From Bog-473 sp963782415 (lineage in GTDB: Bacteria; Actinomycetota; Acidimicrobiia; Acidimicrobiales; RAAP-2): a DNA stretch of 64,000 bases. The notes under the pieces were generated by a model that was given only the letters and a program-made list of their open reading frames with translations, was not told where the DNA came from and searched no databases. Positions 44,545 through 52,794 of the stretch are shown piece by piece. The translations under genes were made by a program, and so were the position numbers. Position 1 is the first letter of the stretch. The number at the start of each line of letters is the position of its first letter. The stretch covers positions 434,001-498,000 of the forward strand of contig CAWAJT010000004.1 of NCBI GenBank assembly GCA_963782415.1. The letters are read 5' to 3'.

Positions 44545-45015
44545 ATGTTGGCCACTGATGCGACCGAGCTGCGTCAGCCTGAAGCGCAGCGAAGAGGAGC
44601 CGAGAGCGCAATGCCCGAACAAACGGACGAACGGAACGCGAGTGGAACAGACGAGGTGCTCAAGGCCCTCGACGAGCTCGAAGGCGTCCTGCGGCAGAAC
44701 GCAGAGAGCGAGCGGTTGCTCGCCAAGCGTATTGCCGAGGTCCGGCTCGCCCGCCAGAACGGGCGCGAGTGGAAGGCGATCCTCGGCGACGAGGACGAGC
44801 CCGGCACCGTGCAGCTGGTGAGCACCATTTTGCGCCGCCAGTCTGAGGCCAGCGGCTACCTGCGCCGGTCCCTGGTGGTCGCGCTGCGCGCCGAGGGCCA
44901 GAGCATCCCGAGCATCGCTCACCTCTTCGGCGTCACGCACCAACGGGTGTCGAACCTGCTGCGCCGCGTCGCCCAGGGCAACGCGGCCGCGGCGGCCAAC
45001 GGCGACATCGCGTAA
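44545..45015 (+). CDS. Helix-turn-helix protein of unknown role
   Basis: This 156-residue protein is charged and helical. Its C-terminal region GQSIPSIAHLFGVTHQRVSNLLRRV is a helix-turn-helix like that of sigma-factor or LuxR-type domains. The middle part, from ALDELEGVLRQNAESERLLA, looks like a coiled coil. The ATG at 44545 follows GGAGG 10 bases upstream; an ATG at 44611 and a longer frame from 44413 are alternatives. It could regulate the neighbouring catabolic genes, but no operator can be assigned. Confidence 0.65.
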   Translation: MLATDATELRQPEAQRRGAESAMPEQTDERNASGTDEVLKALDELEGVLRQNAESERLLAKRIAEVRLARQNGREWKAILGDEDEPGTVQLVSTILRRQSEASGYLRRSLVVALRAEGQSIPSIAHLFGVTHQRVSNLLRRVAQGNAAAAANGDIA

Positions 45016-45069
45016 TGGCGACGCCCGCCGGCAGCGACGGGCCGTGACAGGGACATTCGCCTGTGGCGT

Positions 45070-46176
45070 TCAGCGTTCCTTCCGCGCCGAGCCCTCGGTG
45101 CTCCAGCCGCGCAACACGGCGTCCGCTTCCGTCATGACGGCGGACACAATGTCAGCCACGGTGGGCAGCGAGTCGATCACGCCCACGACCTGACCCGTCG
45201 GCAGCACGCCGACGTCGGTGTGCCCTTCGACCAGGGCGGCCTTGGTCATGACCGGCGCGTTGGCCGCCATCACGACCTGCGCCCAGGTGAGCTCGTTGCC
45301 CTCTTTCATGGCGCGGCCCTCACGGAGCAGTGACGCCATGGACGTGCCCGTCTCCTGACGGAATCGGTAGGCGCTGCGCAGCGCCCGCGGCAACGAGCGC
45401 AGCCACGACTGCGACTCCAGATGGTCCACCAGGTCGGTGCGGACCACGCGCTGGGGCGCGCCGTCGACCTTGGTCGTGACAACGGTGCCGGTGACGGGCG
45501 TGCCGAGATACAGGCTCTTGACGGCGTCGGGGACGCGGCTCTCGGCCGAGAGCAAGAAGCGCGTCCCCATGGCGATGCCGGCGGCACCGTAGGCGAGGGC
45601 GGCCACAAGGCCGCGTCCGCTGTGGAAGCCCCCGGCGCCGACAACGAGCACGCGGTCGCCCACGGCCTCGACGACCTGGGGGAGGAGCAGCGTCGTGGGC
45701 ACGGCGCCGGTGTGCCCCCCGCCCTCGCCGCCCTGGGCGATGACGGCGTCCACGCCCCACTCGGCCACCTTCTCGGCGTGGCGGCGGGCTCCCACCGTCG
45801 GCATGACGAAGAGCCCGGCCTCCTTGCAGCGCGTGACGAGGGCCGGGTTGGGCGCCTGGGCGAAGCTGGCCACGCTTGCGCCGGTCTCAATCATGAGCGC
45901 GATGCGTTCGTGCACGTCGGCGACGTCCGTGCGCAGGTTGACGCCGAAGGGGCCGCGGGTGCGCTGGCGCACCTCGGCGATGGCGGTAGCCAGCTCGTCG
46001 AGGCTCATGGTGGCCGAGGCGAGGATGCCGAGGCCGCCCGCCTCGGTGGTGGCGGCCACCAGCCGGGGGCCGGCCACCCAGCCCATGCCGGTCTGCACAA
46101 CCGGGTAGCGCACGCCGACGCGCGCGCACAGCTCGGTGCGGAGGGCGGGATGCAGCGCCGCCGGCTCCGGGCCCAC
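45070..46176 (-). CDS. ipdC: IpdC-like flavin enzyme (nitronate monooxygenase family)
   Basis: This 368-residue FMN TIM-barrel protein belongs to the 2-nitropropane-dioxygenase family. Signs are VVQTGMGWVAGPRLVAATTEAGGLG near residue 25, IAQGGEGGGHTGAV with the family His near 165, and LVVGAGGFHSGRGLVAALAYGAAGIAMGTRFLL near 195-228. Mycobacterial IpdC reduces a steroid ring C/D intermediate, and it lies at the end of the echA20-ipdA-ipdB-ipdC order, exactly as here. The start is probably GTG at 46176, 12 bases after the ipdB stop. The gene name rests on this conserved order. Confidence 0.83.
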   Translation of the reverse strand: MGPEPAALHPALRTELCARVGVRYPVVQTGMGWVAGPRLVAATTEAGGLGILASATMSLDELATAIAEVRQRTRGPFGVNLRTDVADVHERIALMIETGASVASFAQAPNPALVTRCKEAGLFVMPTVGARRHAEKVAEWGVDAVIAQGGEGGGHTGAVPTTLLLPQVVEAVGDRVLVVGAGGFHSGRGLVAALAYGAAGIAMGTRFLLSAESRVPDAVKSLYLGTPVTGTVVTTKVDGAPQRVVRTDLVDHLESQSWLRSLPRALRSAYRFRQETGTSMASLLREGRAMKEGNELTWAQVVMAANAPVMTKAALVEGHTDVGVLPTGQVVGVIDSLPTVADIVSAVMTEADAVLRGWSTEGSARKER

Positions 46177-46187
46177 CGCGTCCGCGC

Positions 46188-46973
46188 TCAGGTCCGCACC
46201 TCGCGGTCGCGCGCCGACCGGGGATCCAACACGTTGCGGATGAGGTCGAGCTCCCCGGGCGACGGGAGGCGCGTCTCGGGTACGTCGTCGGGGACGGTGA
46301 GCGCGAAGGCGGTGGCGGCGATGATGTCGTCGACGGCCACGCCGGGGTGGTACGAGCGCAGGCGCATGGTGCGGTCCGGCGTCTCGAAGTCGAACACGCC
46401 GAGGTTCGACACGACGCGCGGGACATCGTGGAACCTCGTCGCCCCTGCGCCGGCCGCGGCGGCCCGGGAGTAGCCGACACCGCTGACGACGTCGACCTGC
46501 TCCACGAAGGTGCGCACGGTGTGATCCGGCACCCAGTAGCTGGTGGGGTGGTTGACCGAGTTGCCCGGGGCGCCGCGCACGCCGACGAGCTGCACCTTGG
46601 GCTTGTCGTGCGGACCGATGGCCGAAATGTTCTGGTTGCCGGTGCGGTCGATCTGGCTCGCCATCATCATCATGTTGCGCCGTCCCGACCACACGACGTC
46701 GAACACGCTGCGATACGGCATGGCCGCTTCGCGCAGCAGCTCGCCGGGCTTGGCGGCGATCGGTGGCGCACCGACCATGAGTGCGGCCTCACCGTCGGTG
46801 AGCACGATATCGGGGGAAAAGGTCAGCTTGGCCAGCCGCGCGCCCAGAGCCGGGATGGTGCCGAACGGGCTGACCATGACCTCGCCCGCCTCGCGCCAGA
46901 CATCCGCGCAGGCAATCACACAGGACTCGGCGCGCGTGACGCCCGGATCGCCCACCGAGAACGGGTCGCTCAC
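46188..46973 (-). CDS. ipdB: IpdB, beta subunit of the COCHEA-CoA hydrolase
   Basis: This 261-residue protein belongs to the CoA-transferase beta family. IpdAB opens the last steroid ring as a hydrolase rather than a transferase. Marks are ESCVIACADVWREAGEVMVSPFGTIPALGARLAKLTF, then FDVVWSGRRNMMMMASQIDRTGNQN and NHPTSYWVPDHTVRTFVEQVDVVSG. The GTG start at 46973 overlaps the ipdA stop by 4 bases (GTGA), so both subunits are made together. The typical CoA-transferase catalytic Glu region is absent, in line with a hydrolase. Confidence 0.86.
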   Translation of the reverse strand: MSDPFSVGDPGVTRAESCVIACADVWREAGEVMVSPFGTIPALGARLAKLTFSPDIVLTDGEAALMVGAPPIAAKPGELLREAAMPYRSVFDVVWSGRRNMMMMASQIDRTGNQNISAIGPHDKPKVQLVGVRGAPGNSVNHPTSYWVPDHTVRTFVEQVDVVSGVGYSRAAAAGAGATRFHDVPRVVSNLGVFDFETPDRTMRLRSYHPGVAVDDIIAATAFALTVPDDVPETRLPSPGELDLIRNVLDPRSARDREVRT

Positions 46974-47860
46974 CGTGCGCGCTCGGCCACGTTGGCCCGG
47001 TACTCGTCGTCGTCGACGAAGACGTAGCGCTTGGCGAAGGCATCCCACTCGGCGGGGTCGGCCGCCGACGCGGCGTACTCCTTCTGGAACTTCTCGTCCC
47101 GTCCGTAGTCGGGCGGGTTGGCCGTGAAGTGCGCGCCACCTGGAGCGACGGCGACGCCGTCCACCAGCATGCGGTGGATCGACACGCTCGAGAGCGGGTG
47201 TGCCGAGTCAGCCAGCGCGCCGTTGGTCACCAGCGTCTCGGTGGTCATGAAGCGCTTCTCGGCGGCGCCGAGGAAGAGCGGATCGAAGAACGGGTCGGGG
47301 CTCAGGATCTGCCCGTTGCCCGCCGCGTCGGCCCGGTTGGTGTGGACGATGGCGGCATCGAGGTGCAGGGCCGGCATGGCGACGAGCTCCACGTCGGCGT
47401 CGGCCGGGTCGGCCAGGTACGGGCTGTCCGCGCCGTAGGGCGAGCGCACCAGGCGGAGATCGGGGTTGATGGTGAGGACGTCGGAACCCAGCCCGGCCCG
47501 GGTGGGCAGGAAGGGGACGCGCCACGAGGCAGCTTGGAGGCCGAGGAAGAACATCCCCTCGTCGACTTCCATGACCCCGACCCGTCCCTGCTGGCGCGCG
47601 GCGTGCCAGTGCGGATCGAGCGCGATGGAGTCGAGGGTGACGAAGCCGCATACGACCTTGCGCACCTTGCCGGTGGCGCAGAGGAGCCCGACATCAGGTC
47701 CGCCGTAGGCGACGACGGTGAGATCGCTCAGGTCGGAGCGGCAGATGGCGCGCACGACGGCCATGGGCTTGCGCCGCGAGCCCCAGCCACCGATGCCGAT
47801 CGTCATGCCCGACCGGAGCTCGCCGACGATGTCGTCGATGCTGGTGCACTTGTCGCTCAC
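46970..47860 (-). CDS. ipdA: IpdA, alpha subunit of the COCHEA-CoA hydrolase
   Basis: This 296-residue CoA-transferase alpha-type protein starts at a GTG (VSDKCTSIDDIVGELRSGMTIGIGGWGSRRKP) with the glycine-rich CoA-binding loop IGIGGWGS near residue 22. Later parts are VVAYGGPDVGLLCATGKV and VELVAMPALHLDAAIVHTNRADAAGNGQ. The order echA20-ipdA-ipdB-ipdC matches the mycobacterial steroid ring C/D operon. A glutaconate CoA-transferase role is the alternative. Confidence 0.86.
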   Translation of the reverse strand: MSDKCTSIDDIVGELRSGMTIGIGGWGSRRKPMAVVRAICRSDLSDLTVVAYGGPDVGLLCATGKVRKVVCGFVTLDSIALDPHWHAARQQGRVGVMEVDEGMFFLGLQAASWRVPFLPTRAGLGSDVLTINPDLRLVRSPYGADSPYLADPADADVELVAMPALHLDAAIVHTNRADAAGNGQILSPDPFFDPLFLGAAEKRFMTTETLVTNGALADSAHPLSSVSIHRMLVDGVAVAPGGAHFTANPPDYGRDEKFQKEYAASAADPAEWDAFAKRYVFVDDDEYRANVAERAR

Positions 47861-47867
47861 TGGACGC

Positions 47868-48626
47868 TCACTGGGAGGTATCGGCGTCGCGCTTCTCGAC
47901 GAAGGCGGCCCGCTGCTCGTCGGCCACGCCGCGTACGTGCAGCTCATAGGTGAAGCCCTGCTCGTAGCGGTAGCTGCGCTTGACGTCGACGGGATCGATG
48001 CCGTTGAGCGACTCCTTGGCCCGGCGGATGATGGTGGGGCTCTTGGTGGCGATGTCGGCGGCAAGTTCGAGCGCGGCCGCCTGTAGGGCGTCCGGCGCTA
48101 CGACGGCGGCGACCGAACCGTAGGACGCCAGCTCGGTCGCGCTGATGGCCTTGGCCGTGTAGACCATCTTGCGCATGGCGTGCTGGGGGACCAGCCGGGC
48201 CAGGTGGGTGGCCGCACCCAGCGCGCCCCGGTCCACCTCCGGCAGACCGAAGGTGGCGTCCTCGGAGGCGACGACCATGTCGGCGTTGCCGGCGAGGCCG
48301 ATGCCGCCGCCGAGGCAGAAGCCCTGCACGGCGGCGATGACGGGCACCTCGCAGTCGTAGACGGCGGCGAAGGCCGCGGCACAGCCCCGGTTGACCCCGA
48401 CGAGCGCCTCGTCACCGTTGGCGTTGATCTCCTTGATGTCGACGCCGGCGCAGAAGCCGCGCCCGGTGGCGCGCAGGATCACGACCCGGTTGGTGGGCAC
48501 CCGCCCGGCTGCGATGAGGGCGTCGGCCAGTTCGAACCAGCCGGCCACGTCGAGCGCGTTGACCGGGGGATGGTCGATCACGACTTCGGCGATCCCGTCG
48601 TGCTCCTGGATCACATCGATCGGCAT
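47868..48626 (-). CDS. echA20: EchA20-like steroid ring-opening hydrolase (crotonase family)
   Basis: This 252-residue crotonase-fold protein starts MPIDVIQEHDGIAEVVIDHPPVNAL. It carries FCAGVDIKEINANGDEALVGVNRGCAAAF, IAAVQGFCLGGGIGLAGNADMVVASEDATFGLPEVDRGALG and a helix-rich end, VKRSYRYEQGFTYELHVRGVADEQRAAF. In mycobacteria EchA20 hydrolyses ring D of the HIP-derived CoA ester. It heads the operon with ipdA, ipdB and ipdC. Both a predicted promoter and the best copy of the shared palindrome lie upstream. A plain enoyl-CoA hydratase role is the alternative. Confidence 0.87.
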   Translation of the reverse strand: MPIDVIQEHDGIAEVVIDHPPVNALDVAGWFELADALIAAGRVPTNRVVILRATGRGFCAGVDIKEINANGDEALVGVNRGCAAAFAAVYDCEVPVIAAVQGFCLGGGIGLAGNADMVVASEDATFGLPEVDRGALGAATHLARLVPQHAMRKMVYTAKAISATELASYGSVAAVVAPDALQAAALELAADIATKSPTIIRRAKESLNGIDPVDVKRSYRYEQGFTYELHVRGVADEQRAAFVEKRDADTSQ

Positions 48627-48654
48627 GGGGCGCCGGTTTCTCCTCGCTCTGGTC

Positions 48655-48671
48655 TCTGACGCCGCGTCAGA
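48655..48671. promoter_or_regulatory. Shared 17-bp operator, copy 4 (echA20-ipd operon), perfect
   Basis: TCTGACGCCGCGTCAGA is a perfect palindrome of 8-base arms around one base, the best copy in the window. It lies 29 bases before the echA20 ATG and just downstream of a predicted -10 box, where a bound protein would block transcription. Confidence 0.7.
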
Positions 48672-48682
48672 AAGCCGGCCCG

Positions 48683-48712
48683 AACTTAGGCCAGCTCGCC
48701 GGGCCGGGCCAA
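48683..48712 (-). promoter_or_regulatory. Predicted promoter of the echA20-ipd operon
   Basis: On the minus strand TTGGCC (48712-48707) and TAAGTT (48688-48683) are 18 bases apart. Transcription would start near 48676, directly in front of the perfect palindrome. Confidence 0.45.
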
Positions 48713-48758
48713 CCACACCGCCGCTGATCGCATGGCTGTCACCGCATCGACCATGCGA

Positions 48759-49883
48759 TCAGGCCTGCGCCGCCACCACCTCCGCGTAGAGGAGCTCGAA
48801 CTGATCGGCGACCGTCTCCCATGAGTAGGTCTCCGATCGGGCCCGGGCCGCTGTGCTCATACGCGCGTAGGCCGCCGGGTCGGAGGAGATCTCTATCAAG
48901 GCGGCCCGAAGGGCTGCGGCGTCTCCGAGCGGCACCAGGGTCCCGAGCAAGTCGTCGACGACATCACGGGTACCGGGGATGTCCGTGGCGACCGTGGGCA
49001 AGGCCATGGCCAGGGCCTCGAGGAGCACGAGTGGCATCCCTTCTCGCTCGGATGGCAGGACGAACACGTCGGCCTCTGCGTAGCGGGACCGGAGTGCCTC
49101 ACCGTCGGCTCGTCCGGCGAAGGTGACGTTGACCAGCCCGAGCTGAGCAACACGGGTCCGTAGTTCCGTTTCGAGCTCGCCGGCCCCCACCAGCACGGTA
49201 TCGAACTTCTCGGAGACGCCCTCGAGCGCGTCAAGCAGCTGGGGCAGGTTCTTCTGCACCGAGAGGCGTCCAACGAAGAGGAGGCGTGGCCGACGTTCCA
49301 TCGGCAGCTGGCGGGGTGGGTGGAAGAACGAGGCGTCCACGCCGTTTGGCACGACCCGCATTTTCGAGGGTTCCACCCCGTAGGTTGTGACGACCGACTC
49401 GGCTTGCTCTGCTGTGAACACAACGACGACGCCAGCATCGAGCAGGACCCGGCGCAGCACCGTCGGTTTGTAGAGCTTCAGCAACCCGCCGGCGAGTCCC
49501 GAAGCCCCGGCGTCGAGGTGAAGATGGGCGACATAAGGAACACCCCGCAATCGGTGGGCGGCCCAGACCGACTCGGGAGCGAATGCCTGCGCGATGTGGA
49601 GGTGAACGACGGTGTCCCGCTCGAGCCGGAGCAGTCGGAGGGGGAGCTCGGGCATGACGACCGTGTGCGCCACTTCCACCGCCGCCAGCCGCCGCACGAA
49701 GGGAGGATCCTCCATTCCCGAGCTGTCCGGCCCGCGGGCGCTCCGGTCGCGACTGGTCAGAACATCGACCGCGAAGCCACGGGCCATCCTGATATCAGCC
49801 AATGACGCGACGACCTTTTCCAGCCCCCCGAGCGAAGGCGGATATCGCGGAGTCACGTGGACCACACGTATCGGCGACGGCAT
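48759..49883 (-). CDS. Glycosyltransferase family 4
   Basis: This 374-residue GT-B enzyme starts VVHVTPRYPPSLGGLEKVVASLA, with the conserved Gly-rich acceptor loop near residue 16. The C-terminal donor domain has LLFVGRLSVQKNLPQLLDAL near 205 and VLPSEREGMPLVLLEALAMALPTVATDIPG near 290, which is the EX7E motif. It adds a sugar from a nucleotide donor to a growing surface glycan on the inner face of the membrane. It closes a run of three leftward glycosyltransferase genes. Confidence 0.9.
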   Translation of the reverse strand: MPSPIRVVHVTPRYPPSLGGLEKVVASLADIRMARGFAVDVLTSRDRSARGPDSSGMEDPPFVRRLAAVEVAHTVVMPELPLRLLRLERDTVVHLHIAQAFAPESVWAAHRLRGVPYVAHLHLDAGASGLAGGLLKLYKPTVLRRVLLDAGVVVVFTAEQAESVVTTYGVEPSKMRVVPNGVDASFFHPPRQLPMERRPRLLFVGRLSVQKNLPQLLDALEGVSEKFDTVLVGAGELETELRTRVAQLGLVNVTFAGRADGEALRSRYAEADVFVLPSEREGMPLVLLEALAMALPTVATDIPGTRDVVDDLLGTLVPLGDAAALRAALIEISSDPAAYARMSTAARARSETYSWETVADQFELLYAEVVAAQA

Positions 49884-49891
49884 CGGAACCG

Positions 49892-50893
49892 TTAGGTGCG
49901 GGCGCGGGAGGCGCGCAGCCGCCGCCGGGTCTCGGGATCGGCGGCCAATTTCGTGGCACCCACCAGCAGCCCGATGCTCCAGGCGACGTTCTTGGTCAAC
50001 CAGGACGGGACCGTGAGCGCAGCAATCACCGGCCGCGGTCTTTTGGCGACTACGACATAGATGGCCTCTGCCAACGAGAAGGGCACGATGGCCAGAGCGA
50101 GCGAAGGACGTCGGAAGCGGATGGCGGCCGCGATCGAGGCGACGATCACGCCCAGGGGAACGAAATCGAGCCATCGATGCGATCGTTCAGCGTACCCAAA
50201 GTGGATCTTCATGGCTCCGTAGGTGTACATCTGGCGCGTGTACTGTCCGAACGTGTCGCGGCTGCTGCGATGCACGACCATGTCGGGAACGAACTCGTAA
50301 CGGTGATGGTCCTGCACCCGGGTCAAGAGATCGAGGTCCTCGGCGGCTACGAAGCTCTCGTCGAAGACGTCGCCGGTGAGCCGCTCAGTATCGAGCGCCG
50401 AGTTGCCGGCGAAGAACTGGAGGAGCCCCTGACCGGTGAGTTCGTGGATCGTGCGGTCGCACAGGGCGATTGCCTCAGCGGAACGTGTCCGGAAGTCGGG
50501 GACAAAACCCCCGGCTATCAGCGCCACGTCCGACATGTCCCGGAAGGTGGCGGCGATCGTCCGGGTCCATGTTGGCGCGGCCCAGTCGTCCGAGTCCAAG
50601 AAGGCGACGTAGCGGTTGCGGCTGGCACGCAGTCCCAGGTTGCGACCCCGGGGGATGTTGCGGGCCCCGTTATGGACTATGCGCAGCTGAAGTCGGTCCT
50701 CGTAGCCCCGCACAAGGTCAAGCGTGCCGTCGGTCGAACCGTCGTCGACGATGACCGTCTCGAATGCGGCGTGGTCCTGGGTCACGAGCGAGTCGAGACA
50801 CGTCGCGATGGTGGCGGCGCTGTCATACGTCAGAACAACGACCGAAAGCGCCGGCAGCGGAAGCTCTCCGGTCGCATCACCCGCGGCGCTCAG
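49892..50893 (-). CDS. Glycosyltransferase family 2 with no normal start codon
   Basis: This is a GT-A enzyme of about 333 residues. The domain starts LSVVVLTYDSAATIATCLDSL, the donor site is VIVDDGSTDGTLDLV and FLDSDDWAAPTWTRTI (DXD-like), and the acceptor site is FVAAEDLDLLTRVQDH. The last 110 residues hold one or two hydrophobic segments (LGVIVASIAAAIRF, LALAIVPFSLAEAIYVV). No ATG, GTG or TTG lies near the expected start. The best candidate is a CTG at 50893 that overlaps the stop of the preceding gene (CTGA), or a further indel is present. It would add sugar residues to a surface glycan. Confidence 0.82.
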   Translation of the reverse strand: MSAAGDATGELPLPALSVVVLTYDSAATIATCLDSLVTQDHAAFETVIVDDGSTDGTLDLVRGYEDRLQLRIVHNGARNIPRGRNLGLRASRNRYVAFLDSDDWAAPTWTRTIAATFRDMSDVALIAGGFVPDFRTRSAEAIALCDRTIHELTGQGLLQFFAGNSALDTERLTGDVFDESFVAAEDLDLLTRVQDHHRYEFVPDMVVHRSSRDTFGQYTRQMYTYGAMKIHFGYAERSHRWLDFVPLGVIVASIAAAIRFRRPSLALAIVPFSLAEAIYVVVAKRPRPVIAALTVPSWLTKNVAWSIGLLVGATKLAADPETRRRLRASRART

Positions 50894-52305
50894 GGCTGGA
50901 ACGACAGAGCTTCTTTCATAGCGTCTTCCCGCACCCGGTCGGCGACGCTCCGCTCGGCCCGCGTCCTGTCCACCGACTGGGAGCGGCGTCGCCACGTCGC
51001 CTCGAACAGGCTGAGGAAAAAGGCGTCGAACCACAGCGTGAGGCCGAGGGCGGCGAACAGGATGGACACGATGAGGGCCGACGCGGACGGTCCGGACGTG
51101 TCGAGGGCGGGCCATCCCGCCACCGAACCGTAGATCAAGAGTGCCGTGCCGATCGCGGTGAAAGCGAAACCGGCCACAAAGGCCTGCTTGGCGGCGTTTC
51201 CCGTTGACACCCAGGTCGAGACTCGCCTCGCCCGGCCGAGCAGGAGTTGATCGGTGCTCGCCGTCGCCGCCGCACCAAGCACGAGCAATTGCACGCCCAC
51301 GAACAGGGCGAAGGCCAAGACGGACTTGGCCACCATGGTCGTCACTCCCCCCGACACCCCGAAGAGCGCGAGCTGGACCAGGCCCGCCAGCACGAGCAGG
51401 AAGCCGGGTATCAAAAAGAGAAACACAGGCGACGAGAGCAGCAAGAAGCGGATGTGACGGCACGCGTCCCGGATGGAGTTGAGCTTCGACTCACCCACCC
51501 GGGGGTGATATGTGATGGGGACCTCCGCGATGTTGAGGTTGGCGCCCGCCGCCTTCACCACGATTTCCGACGCCAGCTCCATGCCCCCACACTGCAGGTC
51601 CATCCTCGCGAGCACGTCCCGCGTGAACACCCGGAAGCCGCTGTGGGCATCGCTGACGCGGAGCTTGAAGAGTGCGTTGAGAAACGCGGTGAGCACCGGA
51701 TTGCCGATATAGCGGTGCGACCAGGGCATCGCCCCACGTTCGATTTGGCCCTCGAGCCTCGACCCGAGTACGTAGTCCCGGCCCTCGTCGACTATGGGTG
51801 CGACGAGGGTCGCCAACACTGAGAAGTCGTACGAATTGTCTGAGTCACCCATCACAATGATCGAACCACGTGCTGCGTCGAAACCAGCCAGGTAGGCGTT
51901 GCCGTAGCCAAGCTCGGACTCGTGGACGACCCGAGCTCCCGCCGCCAGAGCGACTTCCACTGACCTGTCCGTCGAGCCGTTGTCGCAGACGATCACTTCG
52001 CCGATCCGGCCCGTGCGCCCGAGTCCGTCCCAGGCCTTCTGCACGCAGATGCCGACGCTCGCCTCTTCGTTGAGGCACGGCATGACGACACTGATCTCCA
52101 CGCTCTCATCCTGGGCAACGGCCTCGTGCGTCTCGGCCCGGCCAGCACCTGACCTGCGCCGGTCCCGGCCACCGACCCGTCGGTCGGGAAGGTTCCGTCG
52201 TCGATCGGGGGAGCCGATCCGCCTGTCTCCCGCGAGCGCTCCATTCGGAGCAACGAAATTCGGAACGTCGAACCGGCGCTGCCGCTCGCTCACCACTTCC
52301 GCCAT
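50890..52305 (-). CDS. Membrane glycosyltransferase family 2 (dolichol-phosphate-mannose-synthase-like)
   Basis: This 471-residue protein has a charged N-terminal tail rich in Arg and Asp (DRRIGSPDRRRNLPDRRVGG) and then a GT2 domain with ISVVMPCLNEEASVGICVQKA, VIVCDNGSTDRSVEVA and IIVMGDSDNSYDF (the DXD metal site). Four spans follow (FLFLIPGFLLVLAGLVQLAL, LAFALFVGVQLLVLGAAATA, AFVAGFAFTAIGTALLIYG, ALIVSILFAALGLTLWFDAF). The layout fits enzymes that load sugar onto a polyprenyl phosphate carrier. The ATG at 52305 is a reasonable start. It heads the leftward trio of glycosyltransferases. Confidence 0.85.
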   Translation of the reverse strand: MAEVVSERQRRFDVPNFVAPNGALAGDRRIGSPDRRRNLPDRRVGGRDRRRSGAGRAETHEAVAQDESVEISVVMPCLNEEASVGICVQKAWDGLGRTGRIGEVIVCDNGSTDRSVEVALAAGARVVHESELGYGNAYLAGFDAARGSIIVMGDSDNSYDFSVLATLVAPIVDEGRDYVLGSRLEGQIERGAMPWSHRYIGNPVLTAFLNALFKLRVSDAHSGFRVFTRDVLARMDLQCGGMELASEIVVKAAGANLNIAEVPITYHPRVGESKLNSIRDACRHIRFLLLSSPVFLFLIPGFLLVLAGLVQLALFGVSGGVTTMVAKSVLAFALFVGVQLLVLGAAATASTDQLLLGRARRVSTWVSTGNAAKQAFVAGFAFTAIGTALLIYGSVAGWPALDTSGPSASALIVSILFAALGLTLWFDAFFLSLFEATWRRRSQSVDRTRAERSVADRVREDAMKEALSFQP

Positions 52306-52794
52306 TGGGGGGACCGCCTCGCTTTCGTGTTCTCGAGCTGCGCCACTCAGCTCGCCGAGCTCCCCCTCCAGAAGCGGCTGGTACTCAGCATGCCAGGTGT
52401 AAGCGCAGAGAGAAAGTGCTCCATGTTGCGGGACGGTTAAATGCGTACAGGTGCTCTTGGACCCGCTGCCCCGGTCTGCCCCGGCCCGCCCCGGCCTTGC
52501 CCCGCTTCGAGCAGGGCAAGACAGCCGAGGGCCCCGGCGGGGAGGTCTCTGGCAGCGATTGACTCGGCGCCTTCGATAGAACGTGTTGTGCAAAAATTGT
52601 GAAACAAGTTGTGGCACCAAGGGTCCGCCGCAATGGCGGGCATAGCGAAACCCCTCCAGAATGGGGTCTCGGCGGAACGGAGCGGGGACACGGAACGAAG
52701 AGCTCGAACAACGGGACAATTCGCCAAGAGGATTGGGTGGTTCAGGCGCTGGCACTCGGCTGATCGGTCACGACCGCCTTCGGGCGCCGCCGGC
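52306..52794. other. 489-base gap between divergent glycosyltransferase genes
   Basis: No gene was found. The left part holds GC-rich imperfect repeats around GCCCCG (starts at about 52468, 52478, 52488 and 52499, 10-11 bases apart). The middle (52575-52620) is the most AT-rich stretch of the area, with TTGTGCAAAAATTGTGAAAC, and probably contains promoters for both directions. No confident -35/-10 pair was assigned. Confidence 0.5.

Noticed and set aside
48655..48671. The perfect palindrome as a transcription terminator
   Set aside because: It lies between a promoter and the start codon of the first gene of an operon, and near copies are found at other promoters.
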